Source: Eutypa lata
Lineage: Eukaryota; Ascomycota; Sordariomycetes; Xylariales; Diatrypaceae
Assembly (NCBI GenBank): GCA_022661535.1
Contig: JAKULF010000004.1
Coordinates: 3,100,001-3,164,000, forward strand
Length of the DNA stretch: 64,000 nucleotides
Direction: 5' to 3'
The position numbers were made by a program, and so were the translations under genes. Shown one piece after another: positions 54,255-64,000 of the stretch (position 1 is the stretch's first letter; every line of letters starts with the position of its first letter). The notes below the pieces were generated by a model. The model was not told where the DNA came from, searched no databases, and saw only the letters and a list, made by a program, of their open reading frames with translations.

Positions 54255-55796
54255 CTAGCTTGATTTATTCCGCGCAGCGACAGACTGGATGTGCTTATCG
54301 TGCAGCCCCTGGACAGCCGGTATTATCAAGCTCTCGATCTCGATCTCCGGCTCGCCCTCGGGCAGGCTCGCCGGATCCATAGGCTTATCCTCGCCCTCCA
54401 CCAAGCTTTTCTTCTTCTTCTTTTCCTTTTCCTTTTCCAGTTCCAGTTCCTCTCCCTTCTCCCGCTCCGCAGCCCCGACCATCTCCTCGACCCCCGTCTG
54501 GGTCCTCTTCCGCCGGGCGCTCGGGACGCGGATCCAGCGGTCGCGCTCGCCCGGGGCCACGAAGACGACCTCCCACTTGCGCGTCGTCAGCAGGTTGCCG
54601 ACGACCAGGTGGTGCTGGTACCGGTCGAGCGAGTAGCTCGCCTTGTGCACCAGGATCGCCGGGTCCGTCTCCAGCTTGAACGACACGATCATGCCCTCGG
54701 GCGCCCACCCGTCCACCAGGTTCTTGAGGAACTTGGGCACCGGGTCCAGGTCGATGATCAGCCGCTTGCTCCGCGGCACCGCCGGCGACGAGTCGAAGTT
54801 GTCGAACGCCTCCTCCTCGCCGTTGTTGTTGCCGCGCTGCTCCTGCGTGATTGTCGTCGGACCTTGCTGCCGGGGCGGCGGTTGCTGCTGCTGCTGCTGC
54901 TGCTCCTGTTGTTTCTTTTGCTTGAGGGCGTCGGTCGCGTCCGTGCTCTGGATCTTGTGCTCGGCCATGCGATCCGGCGGCACGAAGAAGTCGCTGACGG
55001 CAGCAGCGAGGTAGAGCAAGCCGTCGGGGCCCAGGGGGCGCATGAGCTGGGCCACCGCGCGCAGCTCGTGCAAGTAATCCGTGATGGTCACGAAGGGCAG
55101 CATGAGCAGCGTGTTCTGGCTCTTGGCGGCGCTGTACTTGCGCAAGACGCGGAGCATCTTGGCCTGGTGGGCCGGGTTCGCGACGACGTTGCCCTCGGGC
55201 GCCTCGTGCAGGAAGTCCAGGAAGCAGTCGGTGCTGTGGCTGTAGTGGCGGCTGTAGGGCAGCAGACTGAACTGGCGGTGCAGGAAGATGACGGCGTAGC
55301 CCGCCTCCAGGAAGTACTCGGCGGATGTGGCTCCTCGCGTCCCCGCGCTGAAGTTGTCGATGAACCGCACGGTGTTCTTCTCGAGCGGGACGGTGGTCCC
55401 GCCCGACGTGATGAGCACGACGCGCCGCCCCGAGGCCGCGTGCTGGCGGATGAAGGCCTCTGCCGCGGCGGTGTGCTGCGGTAGCGCCTTCGGGGGCGGG
55501 TTCGAGCTGAAGTAGGCGTTCTCGTCCATCAGGTAGGAAGAACCCGATGCAGATGTCCCGGTGGTTGCCTGGCTAGCCATCGTGCCGTCGGATGAGAGGG
55601 ACGATATAGATGAAGCCCGTGATGAGCGGGGAGGGGAAGAAGAAGAAGAAGAAGAAGAGAGGTTGAATGAGAGGCTGAGTGACGGCGAACTTGACGTCAA
55701 CTTAGTGATCTCTTTGAACGAGTGAAACTCTTGTTCTGGCGATACCTGCGATGCCATCGTGTTAGTAGGGATGAGTTCACATGATGCATCGAACAT
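54255..55796 (-). CDS. CAB2: Phosphopantothenoylcysteine synthetase (CAB2 type)
   Basis: Single exon, 513 aa from ATG 55796; a second Met (MASQVSPEQEF) at residue 14 is possible. Catalyses ATP/CTP-dependent joining of phosphopantothenate and cysteine, the second step from pantothenate to coenzyme A, in the cytosol. Conserved blocks: VVLITSGGTTVPLEKNTVRF, the IDNFSAGTRG nucleotide loop, YAVIFLHRQFSLLPYSRHY, LYLAAAVSDFFVPPDRMAEHKIQS, LDPVPKFLKNL, MIVSFKLETDP, HHLVVGNLLTTRKWEV. Compared with yeast Cab2 (365 aa) it has a Ser-rich N-terminal extension, a Gln/Pro insertion after HKIQS (KKQQEQQQQ...) and a Lys/Glu-rich insertion near residue 450. The (GAA)n repeat at 55638-55660 encodes the Ser run. 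Confidence 0.92.
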   Translation of the reverse strand: MFDASCELIPTNTMASQVSPEQEFHSFKEITKLTSSSPSLSLSFNLSSSSSSSSPPRSSRASSISSLSSDGTMASQATTGTSASGSSYLMDENAYFSSNPPPKALPQHTAAAEAFIRQHAASGRRVVLITSGGTTVPLEKNTVRFIDNFSAGTRGATSAEYFLEAGYAVIFLHRQFSLLPYSRHYSHSTDCFLDFLHEAPEGNVVANPAHQAKMLRVLRKYSAAKSQNTLLMLPFVTITDYLHELRAVAQLMRPLGPDGLLYLAAAVSDFFVPPDRMAEHKIQSTDATDALKQKKQQEQQQQQQQPPPRQQGPTTITQEQRGNNNGEEEAFDNFDSSPAVPRSKRLIIDLDPVPKFLKNLVDGWAPEGMIVSFKLETDPAILVHKASYSLDRYQHHLVVGNLLTTRKWEVVFVAPGERDRWIRVPSARRKRTQTGVEEMVGAAEREKGEELELEKEKEKKKKKSLVEGEDKPMDPASLPEGEPEIEIESLIIPAVQGLHDKHIQSVAARNKSS

Positions 55797-56854
55797 CAGG
55801 GTGCATAATGATGAGAACGGGAGTGGGGGCGATGGGCTTCTATTATATCACTCATAGCTACACGCATTAAGTGTGTTGTTATGTCTCCTTTAAAACGGGA
55901 TTGCGCCATTATCAATCCTCTCGGTAGTCCGGGGCCCCTTCCCCATAGCCGTTGCAGCCTCGGCTGCGGCCCCGCGTCTCCATGACGGAGAGACAGCTAG
56001 GTACCCGGCCGGTCGGCTAACTTGCCTCTCGATGTTACTCTGCATGGTACATGGTGGGTATGATGAATACTTACTTACTCTCTAGGATAGTATTGCTTGG
56101 ATATGGTGTTTCATATGTGGCTACCGTCAGTTCATCATGTTTGTTCTCCCTAAAGAGTTATTCTGGTTTGTTGAGAGCGGTTCTGACGTATTTTCGATTG
56201 TTGAATTGGCGTGGATAAAAGCCTCTGGGGTAATTTATGCCGTATGACGGAGTTATAACAGTGGGGGCTTACACTTACCGAATGGGTGTAGCTCAATCGG
56301 ATGAACGGAGTGGGCCACGTGCAGTTTGTATCACGTACATACTACCTACCTACATACTACGTAATATACGATCCTTGAAGTAGGTAGGTACATTATCAAG
56401 AGTATATATGAACTGCTTACATGAACCGCTTATATCAACCTCAATAGGCAATATACAAGTGATGTAGGGAATAGGGAAGTCGTTCCGAGCATGTAAGGAG
56501 CTCCTACAATACATGATTAATCCTAGTTTTGATCATTAAATATTAAACACGCTGGAAAGGCTATAATTAAAGAGTATATTGGCATTCTTAATATCTACAA
56601 GTATTTAGACATGAGGCCTATAGATACTTTATAACCTATAGCTATAGTTTATCTTCTACTTATTCGAACTCGGTATAATATTTGCAAGTAAGTTGCAACA
56701 GGCATATATAAAAGTGTTTCTTAGATATGAATTTACTCCCAAGTAGAAACAATGCCGAGACAGGCGGTCTTATTTCTATGTTAAATATTATGAGGATATA
56801 AGCCTTTTAAGTATTAGAAGATCTTCCCCAAGTACAGTTTCGGTTCTGCTGAAA
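55797..56854. other. Intergenic, no gene recognised
   Basis: About 1.06 kb. Inverted CCTACCTACC and GTAGGTAGGT tracts at 56343-56391 could form a hairpin. Confidence 0.45.
56343..56391. repeat. Inverted CCTAC / GTAGG microsatellite pair
   Basis: CTACCTACCTACATACTAC and, ~30 bp on, GTAGGTAGGTAC, complementary to each other. Confidence 0.65.
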
Positions 56855-58421
56855 CTACTGTCTTAGATCAGCTTGCTCGAATACCTTAATCCCTGTTAAT
56901 TTTCCAAGATAATGTAGCTCAGCTAGGAACCACTGTCTCAGCGGAGCATCCACGTATTCCAGGCTCGAGGCGAGACATAGATTCCATGACAAACGTCTGG
57001 CTAAGTGCGGTTTGACTTCTTGCCCGACAACTGTCATTACCGGGTCCTGATGGCATACACCTATGATGCTAACTAGTGCGAGGCAGGATGGCACGGTATA
57101 CGCTAGACTTCTAGCTGCTCTCTCCAAATCCGACAAAAGTTCTATCCGTTGATAGTATGTGTGGTCATCTGAGTCTGCGGCGATGACGTCAAGAACCTGG
57201 AGGCGTGTATGAATGCTAAGCATTCTTGTAGCAAAGTACTTGACCCAGACTGCGGCGTAAGAGGGGCTCGAGCAGACGTAGATTGTCGAGGAATAGAAAT
57301 GTCTCCTGAGATACCGATCGAATTCCTCTGCAACATGTTGCTGGTAGTTCCATGCGTCCGGGAAGGAGCTGGACCAGCCTTGTAGCAACTTGTCGATATC
57401 CTGTGCTTCCACGCTCAACTGTTGAACAATATCCTCTCGTTCGTGAGGTTGCACATGCGCCTCTCGTACTAAGGTGTGCAGCCGACGGCGAAGGTTAGTA
57501 AGCCGGATGATAATGCGATCGTACTCCAGCTCGAGGCCGCACTCGCCGAAAACTTCACCGTGCTTCATCCATTCAGGCAGATCGAGGTCATCCCTCGCGG
57601 CAAAGCGCAATAGTCCTCGCCTTATTTGCTTGATAGTATTTGTCGCAGGATGCTTGTCGTAGAGGTGGTCCCTCCAGTATTTCAAGAGGGCCATCGACCC
57701 ATCTCTATGGGGATTAATATGGCCATGTGGCATCAAGGTACCGAGATGAAGTTGTCCTGTATGTTGAAAAGAATCCTCGTATCTACTCATGAAGAAAGTG
57801 GAAAGGAGACAGTCGTCGATGTTCGCCTCGCTCAAGGCTGAGAATGTTCCCCGGACAGCTTTGAGAAGTTGCTGGTATCGCAAACCCGCTTCTATGTAGG
57901 CTGGAGGGTAATGTTGTGTCCTTGAGAAGACCGCTAAGGCCATCGAGGATATAGCAAGCTCCACTATCGGCCCTTGGGGTCTATCGTTCTTCCATCCGGC
58001 CAATACATAATCATCAAGAGTGCTTGTGATGCCCTCCAGGTCCAGTGGCGTCAAGAGCTGGATATGGGTGTAATAAGCTAACGCCCGTGTAGGCAAGTCG
58101 ACAGTAAGAGGCCGTTGAATAACACCCGGTATACTGAAGGCTGCCTCCTTTAAGGATGAACGGGGCCCTCGGGGCCGCTTAATCCGGCCACTGGCAAAGC
58201 TGTTCTCAATATGAATGGACAGAGGGGACCGTTCCTCCAGTCTTCTAAGGCAGGTTCGTCCGGACTTCTTACACCTTGAACAGATCGGGTGGGCCTCATC
58301 ACACTAGGGGAGGAACTTAGCAAACCACTCTAGACTACTCTTAGCAGTATCTGGGGGTGTTGATACGTACCTTGATTTTTCGAGATTTGCAGGTCTGGCA
58401 TGATGAGCTTAGAAATGACAT
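56855..58421 (-). CDS. Zn(II)2Cys6 transcription factor, two exons
   Basis: Exon 1 58421-58371 and exon 2 58303-56855 (intron GTACGT...CCCTAG, 67 bp) give 499 aa. The split zinc cluster reassembles as CQTCKSRKIK-CDEAHPICSRCKKSGRTC with all six cysteines correctly spaced; the intron falls between the second and third cysteine, a frequent position in fungi. A basic linker (RIKRPRGPRSS) follows. The remainder is a helical regulatory domain of the fungal type (PTRALAYYTHIQLLTP, LELEYDRIIIRLTNLRRRL, FYSSTIYVCSSPSYA). It binds CGG-type triplets in the nucleus. Target genes unknown; the divergent neighbour at 59302 is an SDR and could be one. Confidence 0.86.
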
Positions 58422-59301
58422 CTTGATCCCTATGTACTTAGTTAAGAGGAGTGGGATCAAAAGTGGTTAGTTTATCGGTTTATCGTCTTGTAGTTATTCG
58501 TGATGTAATATCGCTCTCGATCTAAATTGTATATATCTCGTAGAGTTTCTCCTGAGAAGGACTAGCCAACTGTTTCATCGATGAACCTGACGTAGCAGAT
58601 GAGAAGAGATTCTAACACCGGATTTCGCATAACTGGCGATATCTAAACTCCGTATAGTTATAGAGCTAGTTCTCACCTCCGTCCAGTTGTGGGTCGGACT
58701 CAATAAGATGGTGCTAAACCCGATCTGGCGAAACACTGCGAGAAGGCAGCAATATTTTTAGCGACATCTTACCGGATGCTAAAGAACATCATTATGAAGA
58801 CTTTTACCAGCGGGACTGTCCAATTGGTCCATTTATTAAGATCCGTATCCAACACAAGCTGCATTACGTGTAAGAAACGCTGTAGCCGATGCTCCATGCC
58901 TCCCGACGGAAGCCTTCCACCGTATAATAAGGGGTAGTAAGATGTAGTTATAACAACGACTAACACTCTTGTTGGAAACACTTGTTTCCCATAATGCCCC
59001 ATCTCCTGGCTCTCTCATCGCAGTGTATCTCCTTAGATGGACTAGCTTTCCTCAGTGCTCCACACTCAGCCCAGATTTGGACGTTCATCATTACTCAGGG
59101 GCTGTAGAGACTCTTTTTTCTGTTGGAGGCGGTGACGTGTGTCTTCTATCCTGAGAGGGACGTTCTTTATGTAGAGCTCTCTATAAATACTCGTCCTTTC
59201 CTTCGTAATGAAGTCTATCAAAGAAACTTGTCGCATACAAGATTTCATAGATAACCACCATCATTACCATCACCACCGCCTCTACTAGTACCTACCTAAA
59301 G
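58422..59301. promoter_or_regulatory. Divergent promoter region, Zn-cluster factor / SDR
   Basis: About 880 bp between divergent starts. Nothing more specific is supported. Confidence 0.35.
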
Positions 59302-60115
59302 ATGTCTTCCAAGATCGTCCTTATTACTGGTAAGATATCAGTGCCCAAACATAGGACCGAAGACCTTGCTAACCCCATGCTATATAGGAGCCAACTCCGG
59401 CGTAGGATACGCAACAACGAGCGTGATCGCCCGGGCATCAGAGAACTTCCACGTCATCCTAGCCTGCCGGGATCTAGCCAAAGCAGACAAAGCAGCGGCA
59501 GAGATAACCGCAGCCGGCATCAAGGGGAAGTTGTCAACAGTGCAACTGCAAGTAACCGACGAAGACTCCATCCAGAAGGCGGCTGCGTGGGTCGAGGAGA
59601 GATTCGGACGGCTAGACGTGCTCATCAACAACGCCGCCGTCGGTGTCGGCCGTGCCCAGAATGACAAGGACCGGTTCCTCGGCACCATGGAAACCAATGT
59701 AGTGGGGCCGTACCTAGTGTCTGAAGCCTTCAGGCCGTTGTTGCTCAAGTCCGAGAAGCCGCCGTACTCTATCTACGTCAGCAGCGGACAGGGCTCCCTC
59801 TCCATCGCTTCCTCGGTGCCGAAGCACCCGTTCGAGCCGCCGAAGGCGGAGCCCTACCGCGCTAGCAAGGCCGCGTTGAATATGGTCATGGTGCTGGACA
59901 GCCGCGACAACCGAGACAAGGGCATCAAGGTCTTCGGCATGTGCCCCGGCTTCGTGGTGTCGAACCTGCGCGGCACCACTGACGAAGCGAGGACCGGGCG
60001 TGGCATGGCTGGAGACCCTGAGGTCTCGGCAAATATTCTCTTGAGCATTATCCAGGGAGAGCACGATGCTGATGAGGGAAGGGTCGTCCACAAGGATGGT
60101 GTTCACCCCTGGTGA
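59302..60115 (+). CDS. Carbonyl-reductase-like short-chain dehydrogenase
   Basis: Exon 1 59302-59329 and exon 2 59388-60115 (intron GTAAGA...TATAG, 58 bp) give 251 aa. The splice rebuilds VLITGANSGVGYATTSVIAR, the SDR coenzyme motif. Further landmarks: ILACRDLAKADKA (NADPH-type Arg), NNAAVGVG, Ser in VSSGQGSLS, Tyr and Lys in YRASKAALNM, and CPGFVVSNLRG. The C-terminus GRVVHKDGVHPW is typical of the fungal carbonyl-reductase-like group, which reduces ketones or quinones with NADPH. Substrate unknown. Divergent from a Zn-cluster regulator, a layout common in small catabolic or secondary-metabolite units. Confidence 0.87.
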
Positions 60116-60926
60116 GGTGGAGGAAGACTAGATGGATTGGTTTGAATAGAACTCAACTAACTAGATAGTTCCATTGAAGCTAGGACAGTAATATAGATTC
60201 GCATTTCATATTCGGAACAAGCTGTCGGTATTATAATTTAGTATTAAGAGGTGTTATGCCATAATGCACTTCGATGAGGTTCAGATGGACTATCATAACA
60301 GCTTATAGAATATAAGGGGACGCTTTTGTTATCCACCTACTCACGTGTGAAGAAAATACAACACAGCGCGTAGAACTAACTACATTAAAAACATGGTCAA
60401 GGCTGGGTTCATAGTTAGGTGGTACTGACTCCCTTTTTATTAAAAACGGGAAGAAGATATAAGGGGATCTACAACTTTGGCGCTAGGAAAGAGGAGTATC
60501 TTATCCTACGGAATGCCCATATTCGTCTGTACGGTATAAAATTATGAAATAGTAACGAGATTACACTGACCTAGTTAGGGACTTCATAAATGGATTGAGG
60601 CGACGCAAAGATCTGGAAGTTATAAAAGCGATAGTTTTTACCCTTTAGCAACAGCTAGTGAGACCAGTTGTTAATAGGCAGTATAGAGAATGATAGTTAA
60701 ATACGTCATGTTCATTAATATTTCGTTTCAAACTCATGATCCTTCCTTTTACATCCCTAAATCCCATCCTACCTATGCGATGATCATATATGTTAGGTAC
60801 ATACACGAGAAAAACCCCAAAGCCGTGTAAGTCATCAAACCCCCCCAAAAAAACCCAACCGACATGCATGAAACCAACCATATCGTTATCCCAAGACTCT
60901 TTTTCTTCCATGTTCGAGCAAACCCA
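60116..60926. other. Convergent intergenic region
   Basis: About 800 bp between 3' ends. Nothing recognised. Confidence 0.4.
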
Positions 60927-62353
60927 TTATAATAAGGCAATAACGCCCACCAGGGCAACAAGCACGGAGCCCCACAATCCCGTGAAGACACCGGCCCCTT
61001 CGGCGCCGAAGCCGAAGCCGAAGCCAAGCAACGGCGATCCGACGACCCTACCCGCCGCACTGTCGCTATCATCACTACCTCCATCCCCCGTAGCGACCGC
61101 AGCAGCGGCTATAGTAGTGCTAGTGGTATAATCACCACTAACGGCCAGCGCGACAGTAGCGACGGCGGTCTGGGTAGCGGTTGCGCCGCCGTCCGAACCT
61201 GTAGTAGTGGTAGTGATAGTGACAGTCTGCGTGGTAGTTGGACCCCAGCTCCAGCCGTCGCCCCAGCCGACCCAGCCATCGAAGCCGCCGCGGCCATTCC
61301 AACCGCACTGGGGCCCGACGAACCAGGGGCTCCCGTCGAAGAAGCCGCACCCGTCGTCGTCGCCTCCGCCGCTGCCAGCGGGAATGGTGACGGTCACCAC
61401 GCCGCCCGACCATGTTCCCGAGGCGCTGTACGCTGAGGCCCACTCGGATGCGTAGCGGCTGTACCATTTGTCGCCATCGCCGTCGCCGTCACTGTCGCTG
61501 TCGTTGCTGTTACTGCCATATCCACTGTGCCCGCCGTATCCGCTCCCATTATCACCACCACCACTACCACCATGAGAACCATAACCCCCACCTCCACTTC
61601 CACCTCCATGGCCCCAAGGCCCTCCACCCGACCATCCCGTAGCGCCAGGGGCGCCCCAAGTCACAGGCCCAGCCGGATACGTGATGGTAGTTACATAAGC
61701 GGTCGCCGTCGCCGTACCGGTATTACTGGCGGTGGCAGCGCTCGTGCACGAGGCCCAGTGGCTGCATAGCGAGGAGGAGAGCGAGCTATACGAGGTGAAG
61801 ACGGAAGGCGTCGCAGTGCAAGCGCTACTCAGACATGACCCGACGCTGCCTCCGGTGTCGGGGTCGTCGCAGTAGGCGGATTGGGCAGGCCAGTAGGGCG
61901 GGGATGATGATGACGATGGGGAGGCGGTGGCGGAGGCGGTGGCGGAGCTGAAAGCTGATGAGAGGCAGGATTGCTGATTGGTTGGTGGTGGGTGTTAGTT
62001 GGAACTGTAGATATTGAGAGAGGAAGTGAATGTAGGTATGTATGGGTTGCCAGGTTGGTTGTGTTGTATACTTGTCTATAGCAGCACGAGGATAGGGGCG
62101 GGGTAGTTGACGGTAGTGAAGGGTAATTGGGATAAACAGTCCATCAGTAGTGGATAGGTAGGTTGGTGGGATATGATAGTAGGCGGGCAGGCATTTAGGC
62201 ATTTGGTGATGCAGTGCAACAAGTCCGCATAGGAATGAACTGAAGAAACTAGTTGGGGACACTCACCGCACACTCAGGCGCCCCTTTCCACCACTGCGCA
62301 AGCGCAGCGGATGGTGCCATGGCGACCGCAGCGACAAGCACGGAATTCCTCAT
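60927..62353 (-). CDS. Glycine-rich CFEM-like GPI-anchored surface protein, two exons
   Basis: Exon 1 62353-62267 and exon 2 61973-60927 (intron GTGAGT...ATCAG, 293 bp) give 377 aa. A signal peptide (MRNSVLVAAVAMAPSAALA) is followed by Cys28 and Cys32 in PECAQSCL, the C-x3-C start of CFEM domains. Further cysteines follow in AYCDDPD, GSCLSSAC, SLCSHWASC, seven in all where CFEM has eight. Then come a Ser/Thr-rich stalk, a Gly/Trp-rich low-complexity region (GHGGGSGGGGYGS), an Asp-rich run (SDSDGDGDGDK) and a Thr-rich segment (TTTQTVTITTTTT). The end is a hydrophobic tail GVFTGLWGSVLVALVGVIALL preceded by small residues, as for a GPI signal. CFEM proteins act in heme uptake, adhesion or host interaction. 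Confidence 0.72.
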
Positions 62354-62556
62354 GTCGACGACCACGACGGCGGCAGCACTACCTAGGTAGTTAGGCGCAC
62401 GCTAGCTATCTGCCTATAATTTTTTATTTGAGTAAAAAAATGCTGCGACGGAAAAAAGAAAAAAAGAAAGAGGCACCGTCGGAAGACAAGAGACGAAAAC
62501 TATAATATTGCCGTGTGACGATTGGTGCAAAGAAACTTCTACTACCTAGGTAAGTA

Positions 62557-62583
62557 AAGTATAGGTAGGTATGTATGTAGGTA
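62557..62583 (+). repeat. (TAGG/TATG)n microsatellite
   Basis: AGTATAGGTAGGTATGTATG and following GTAGGTAA. Confidence 0.65.
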
Positions 62584-62986
62584 ATTAACTACCACATAGA
62601 TAGGGGGAGGTAGTTGAGATGAGTTTCCCGGAGATGCTTTTGGCCTTATATGCAGCAACCCGCCGCGTGGCTTTTTTCACTTTTTTCACTTTTGTTCTTT
62701 CAGTTCTCGAAGCTGTCTGTGATGGTGGGAGGCACTCGCCAGCACAACACTAGAGGTAGATGGCAGATATGCATGCATACGTAGGATGTCATCAGACGTA
62801 AAAAGAAAATTTAAAATACACTGAGCCCAGAGTTCATACTCGTCATCGGGCGAAACCCTGCCTGGGTTACCGGGTCGGTGGACCGGTGTGTTGCTGTTGC
62901 TAACGGAAAATGTGGTGAGCCTATTGGGTCGCATACTTTTTTGACTTTTGCACATCCTATCCAGCCCTAACTACTAGTGATTTTAG

Positions 62987-63005
62987 GTAAGTAGGTAGGT
63001 AGGTA
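62987..63005 (+). repeat. (GTAG)n microsatellite
   Basis: GTAAGTAGGTAGGTAGGTAG, five units. Confidence 0.8.
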
Positions 63006-63049
63006 GCCAAAGCAGCTGAGCCAAGGGGACACGCAATACGATGATATAT

Positions 63050-63062
63050 GTGTGTGTGTGTG
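63050..63062 (+). repeat. (TG)n microsatellite
   Basis: TGTGTGTGTGTGT. Confidence 0.75.
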
Positions 63063-64000
63063 AGGATTTAGCCTCTATATGCGCCTCTGGAGCTTAGCTT
63101 GTGGCGCGGAAGTCTTGAAGGAGGGCTACGCAAGGCATACCTACTTAGGTAGTTACCTCTTATTTACTAAGTTATATGAAGCACGAATCGACATTTCGCA
63201 GAGGACGACAGAAAAAGGGGAGCGATCCTCGATCCCTTTCTTTTCGGTTGTCGAACATTCGTTCCATCGAGCCTCGTTCATTCATAGCCGCGCGTCCTCG
63301 CACGAAGCCTTACCTAGCTAACGTTATATACCTACCCAGGTTATAATATGCGAGGCATGCAGATGCAATGCGAGATAGTCGAGATGATCATCCAAGCCAT
63401 CGATCAGCATCCACACCTATATATACGTATGTAGTATACACAAGCAACTGGTGATGTTCTGAGTGTCCTTCGGGACCGGTCGGTATTTAAAGATCTAGAG
63501 GTAGAGCTCTCCACATTACCCTTTCTGGGAGTTACCTCCGTCTGTGATTGGTTGCAGCGAAGCCGAGGCCATCCGGACCTCCCCCAACTTCGACCCCGCA
63601 AGCTATGGAATAAGCTTTTAGTTAGCTTACCTACCAGGTAGGTATGTAGTCAGACAGTATGGGGTCGTATTGTTAGTGCTACTTTATGTATGTACATACT
63701 CATATGTAGAGTATTATATGACGAATCCTGTACACCGCAAAGTCAAGACGTACACTTCATGTGACGTTTTGCATGTCTTTTGGATCTGCATATCTACATA
63801 AGTAGGTTACCTACCTGTAGGCATTGCGTGTCGTCGCCGACAGTCGAGTACATATGTAGTGGCCGTTAATAGCGTCTCGAGCTGCACAGAAACCAACCAA
63901 CGAGGCTTGCAGGTGTTCAGACTAGAAAACGTCACGATCTGAAGAACAAACATCAGCTGAAGGTTTCTGTGTCCCCTATGGCTTGAATGGATCGCGTAAG

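Larger units (their letters stand above)
62354..64000. other. Intergenic / promoter of the CFEM-like gene, no further gene recognised
   Basis: About 1.65 kb. Holds TAGG-type repeats at 62557-62583 and 62987-63005, and a (TG)n run at 63050-63062. No gene recognised. Confidence 0.45.

Noticed and set aside
54291..55484. 397-codon open frame on the plus strand
   Set aside because: Antisense shadow of the GC-rich phosphopantothenoylcysteine synthetase gene; composition is Leu/Arg/Gln low-complexity with no domain.

Overview
The window looks like a gene-sparse stretch of a filamentous ascomycete (Pezizomycotina) chromosome. Genes are spliced with short introns (mostly 45-90 bp, GTAAGT-like donors, YAG acceptors). 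Zn(II)2Cys6 regulators, EthD, NmrA-like, CFEM-like and S28 proteins are present, and one ~1.1 kb block is nearly pure A+T with a CpA-depleted signature typical of repeat-induced point mutation (RIP). I cannot name the species. All gene models come from reading splice sites by eye and from remembered family consensus sequences; no alignment or database search was run.

Left part (1-18 kb): the 3' end of an unidentified membrane protein, a GST remnant (pseudogene), an intact two-exon SDR, a Zn-cluster regulator broken by a frameshift and a stop codon, a divergent EthD / DJ-1 (Hsp31-like) pair, an NmrA-like protein, a RIP-destroyed Tc1/mariner-type element with terminal inverted repeats and TA duplications, an isochorismatase-like hydrolase, and a six-exon protein kinase whose catalytic loop has lost key residues.

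Central part (19.5-37.7 kb): this looks like a catabolic cluster for sugar acids. It holds a DgoD-type D-galactonate dehydratase, a sorbitol-dehydrogenase-like zinc ADH, a KduD-like SDR, a decayed dihydroxyacetone/glyceraldehyde kinase, a DHDPS-family 2-keto-3-deoxy-sugar-acid aldolase, a DUF3716-like Cys-rich protein, a Dal5-type MFS permease, a flavocytochrome b2-like lactate/2-hydroxyacid dehydrogenase and a ketopantoate-reductase-like protein. A G-rich motif, GGGGGTCA (best form TTACGTGGGGGTCAG), recurs in most of their upstream regions and is rare elsewhere in the window. A 10-bp-periodic triple copy lies in front of the dehydratase. The predicted flow is aldonate -> 2-keto-3-deoxyaldonate -> pyruvate + (lact/glycer)aldehyde. 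The true substrate is not known from sequence alone.

Right part (39-64 kb): a degenerate intron-bearing tRNA-Arg(CCT), a secreted CREG-like protein, ribosomal protein eS30 (4 exons), an F-box/LRR-like protein, an MFS DHA1-type transporter, an S28 serine carboxypeptidase, phosphopantothenoylcysteine synthetase (CAB2 type), a second Zn-cluster regulator, a carbonyl-reductase-like SDR, and a glycine-rich CFEM-like GPI-anchored surface protein. Intergenic DNA here is rich in short (TAGG)n/(CCTA)n microsatellites.
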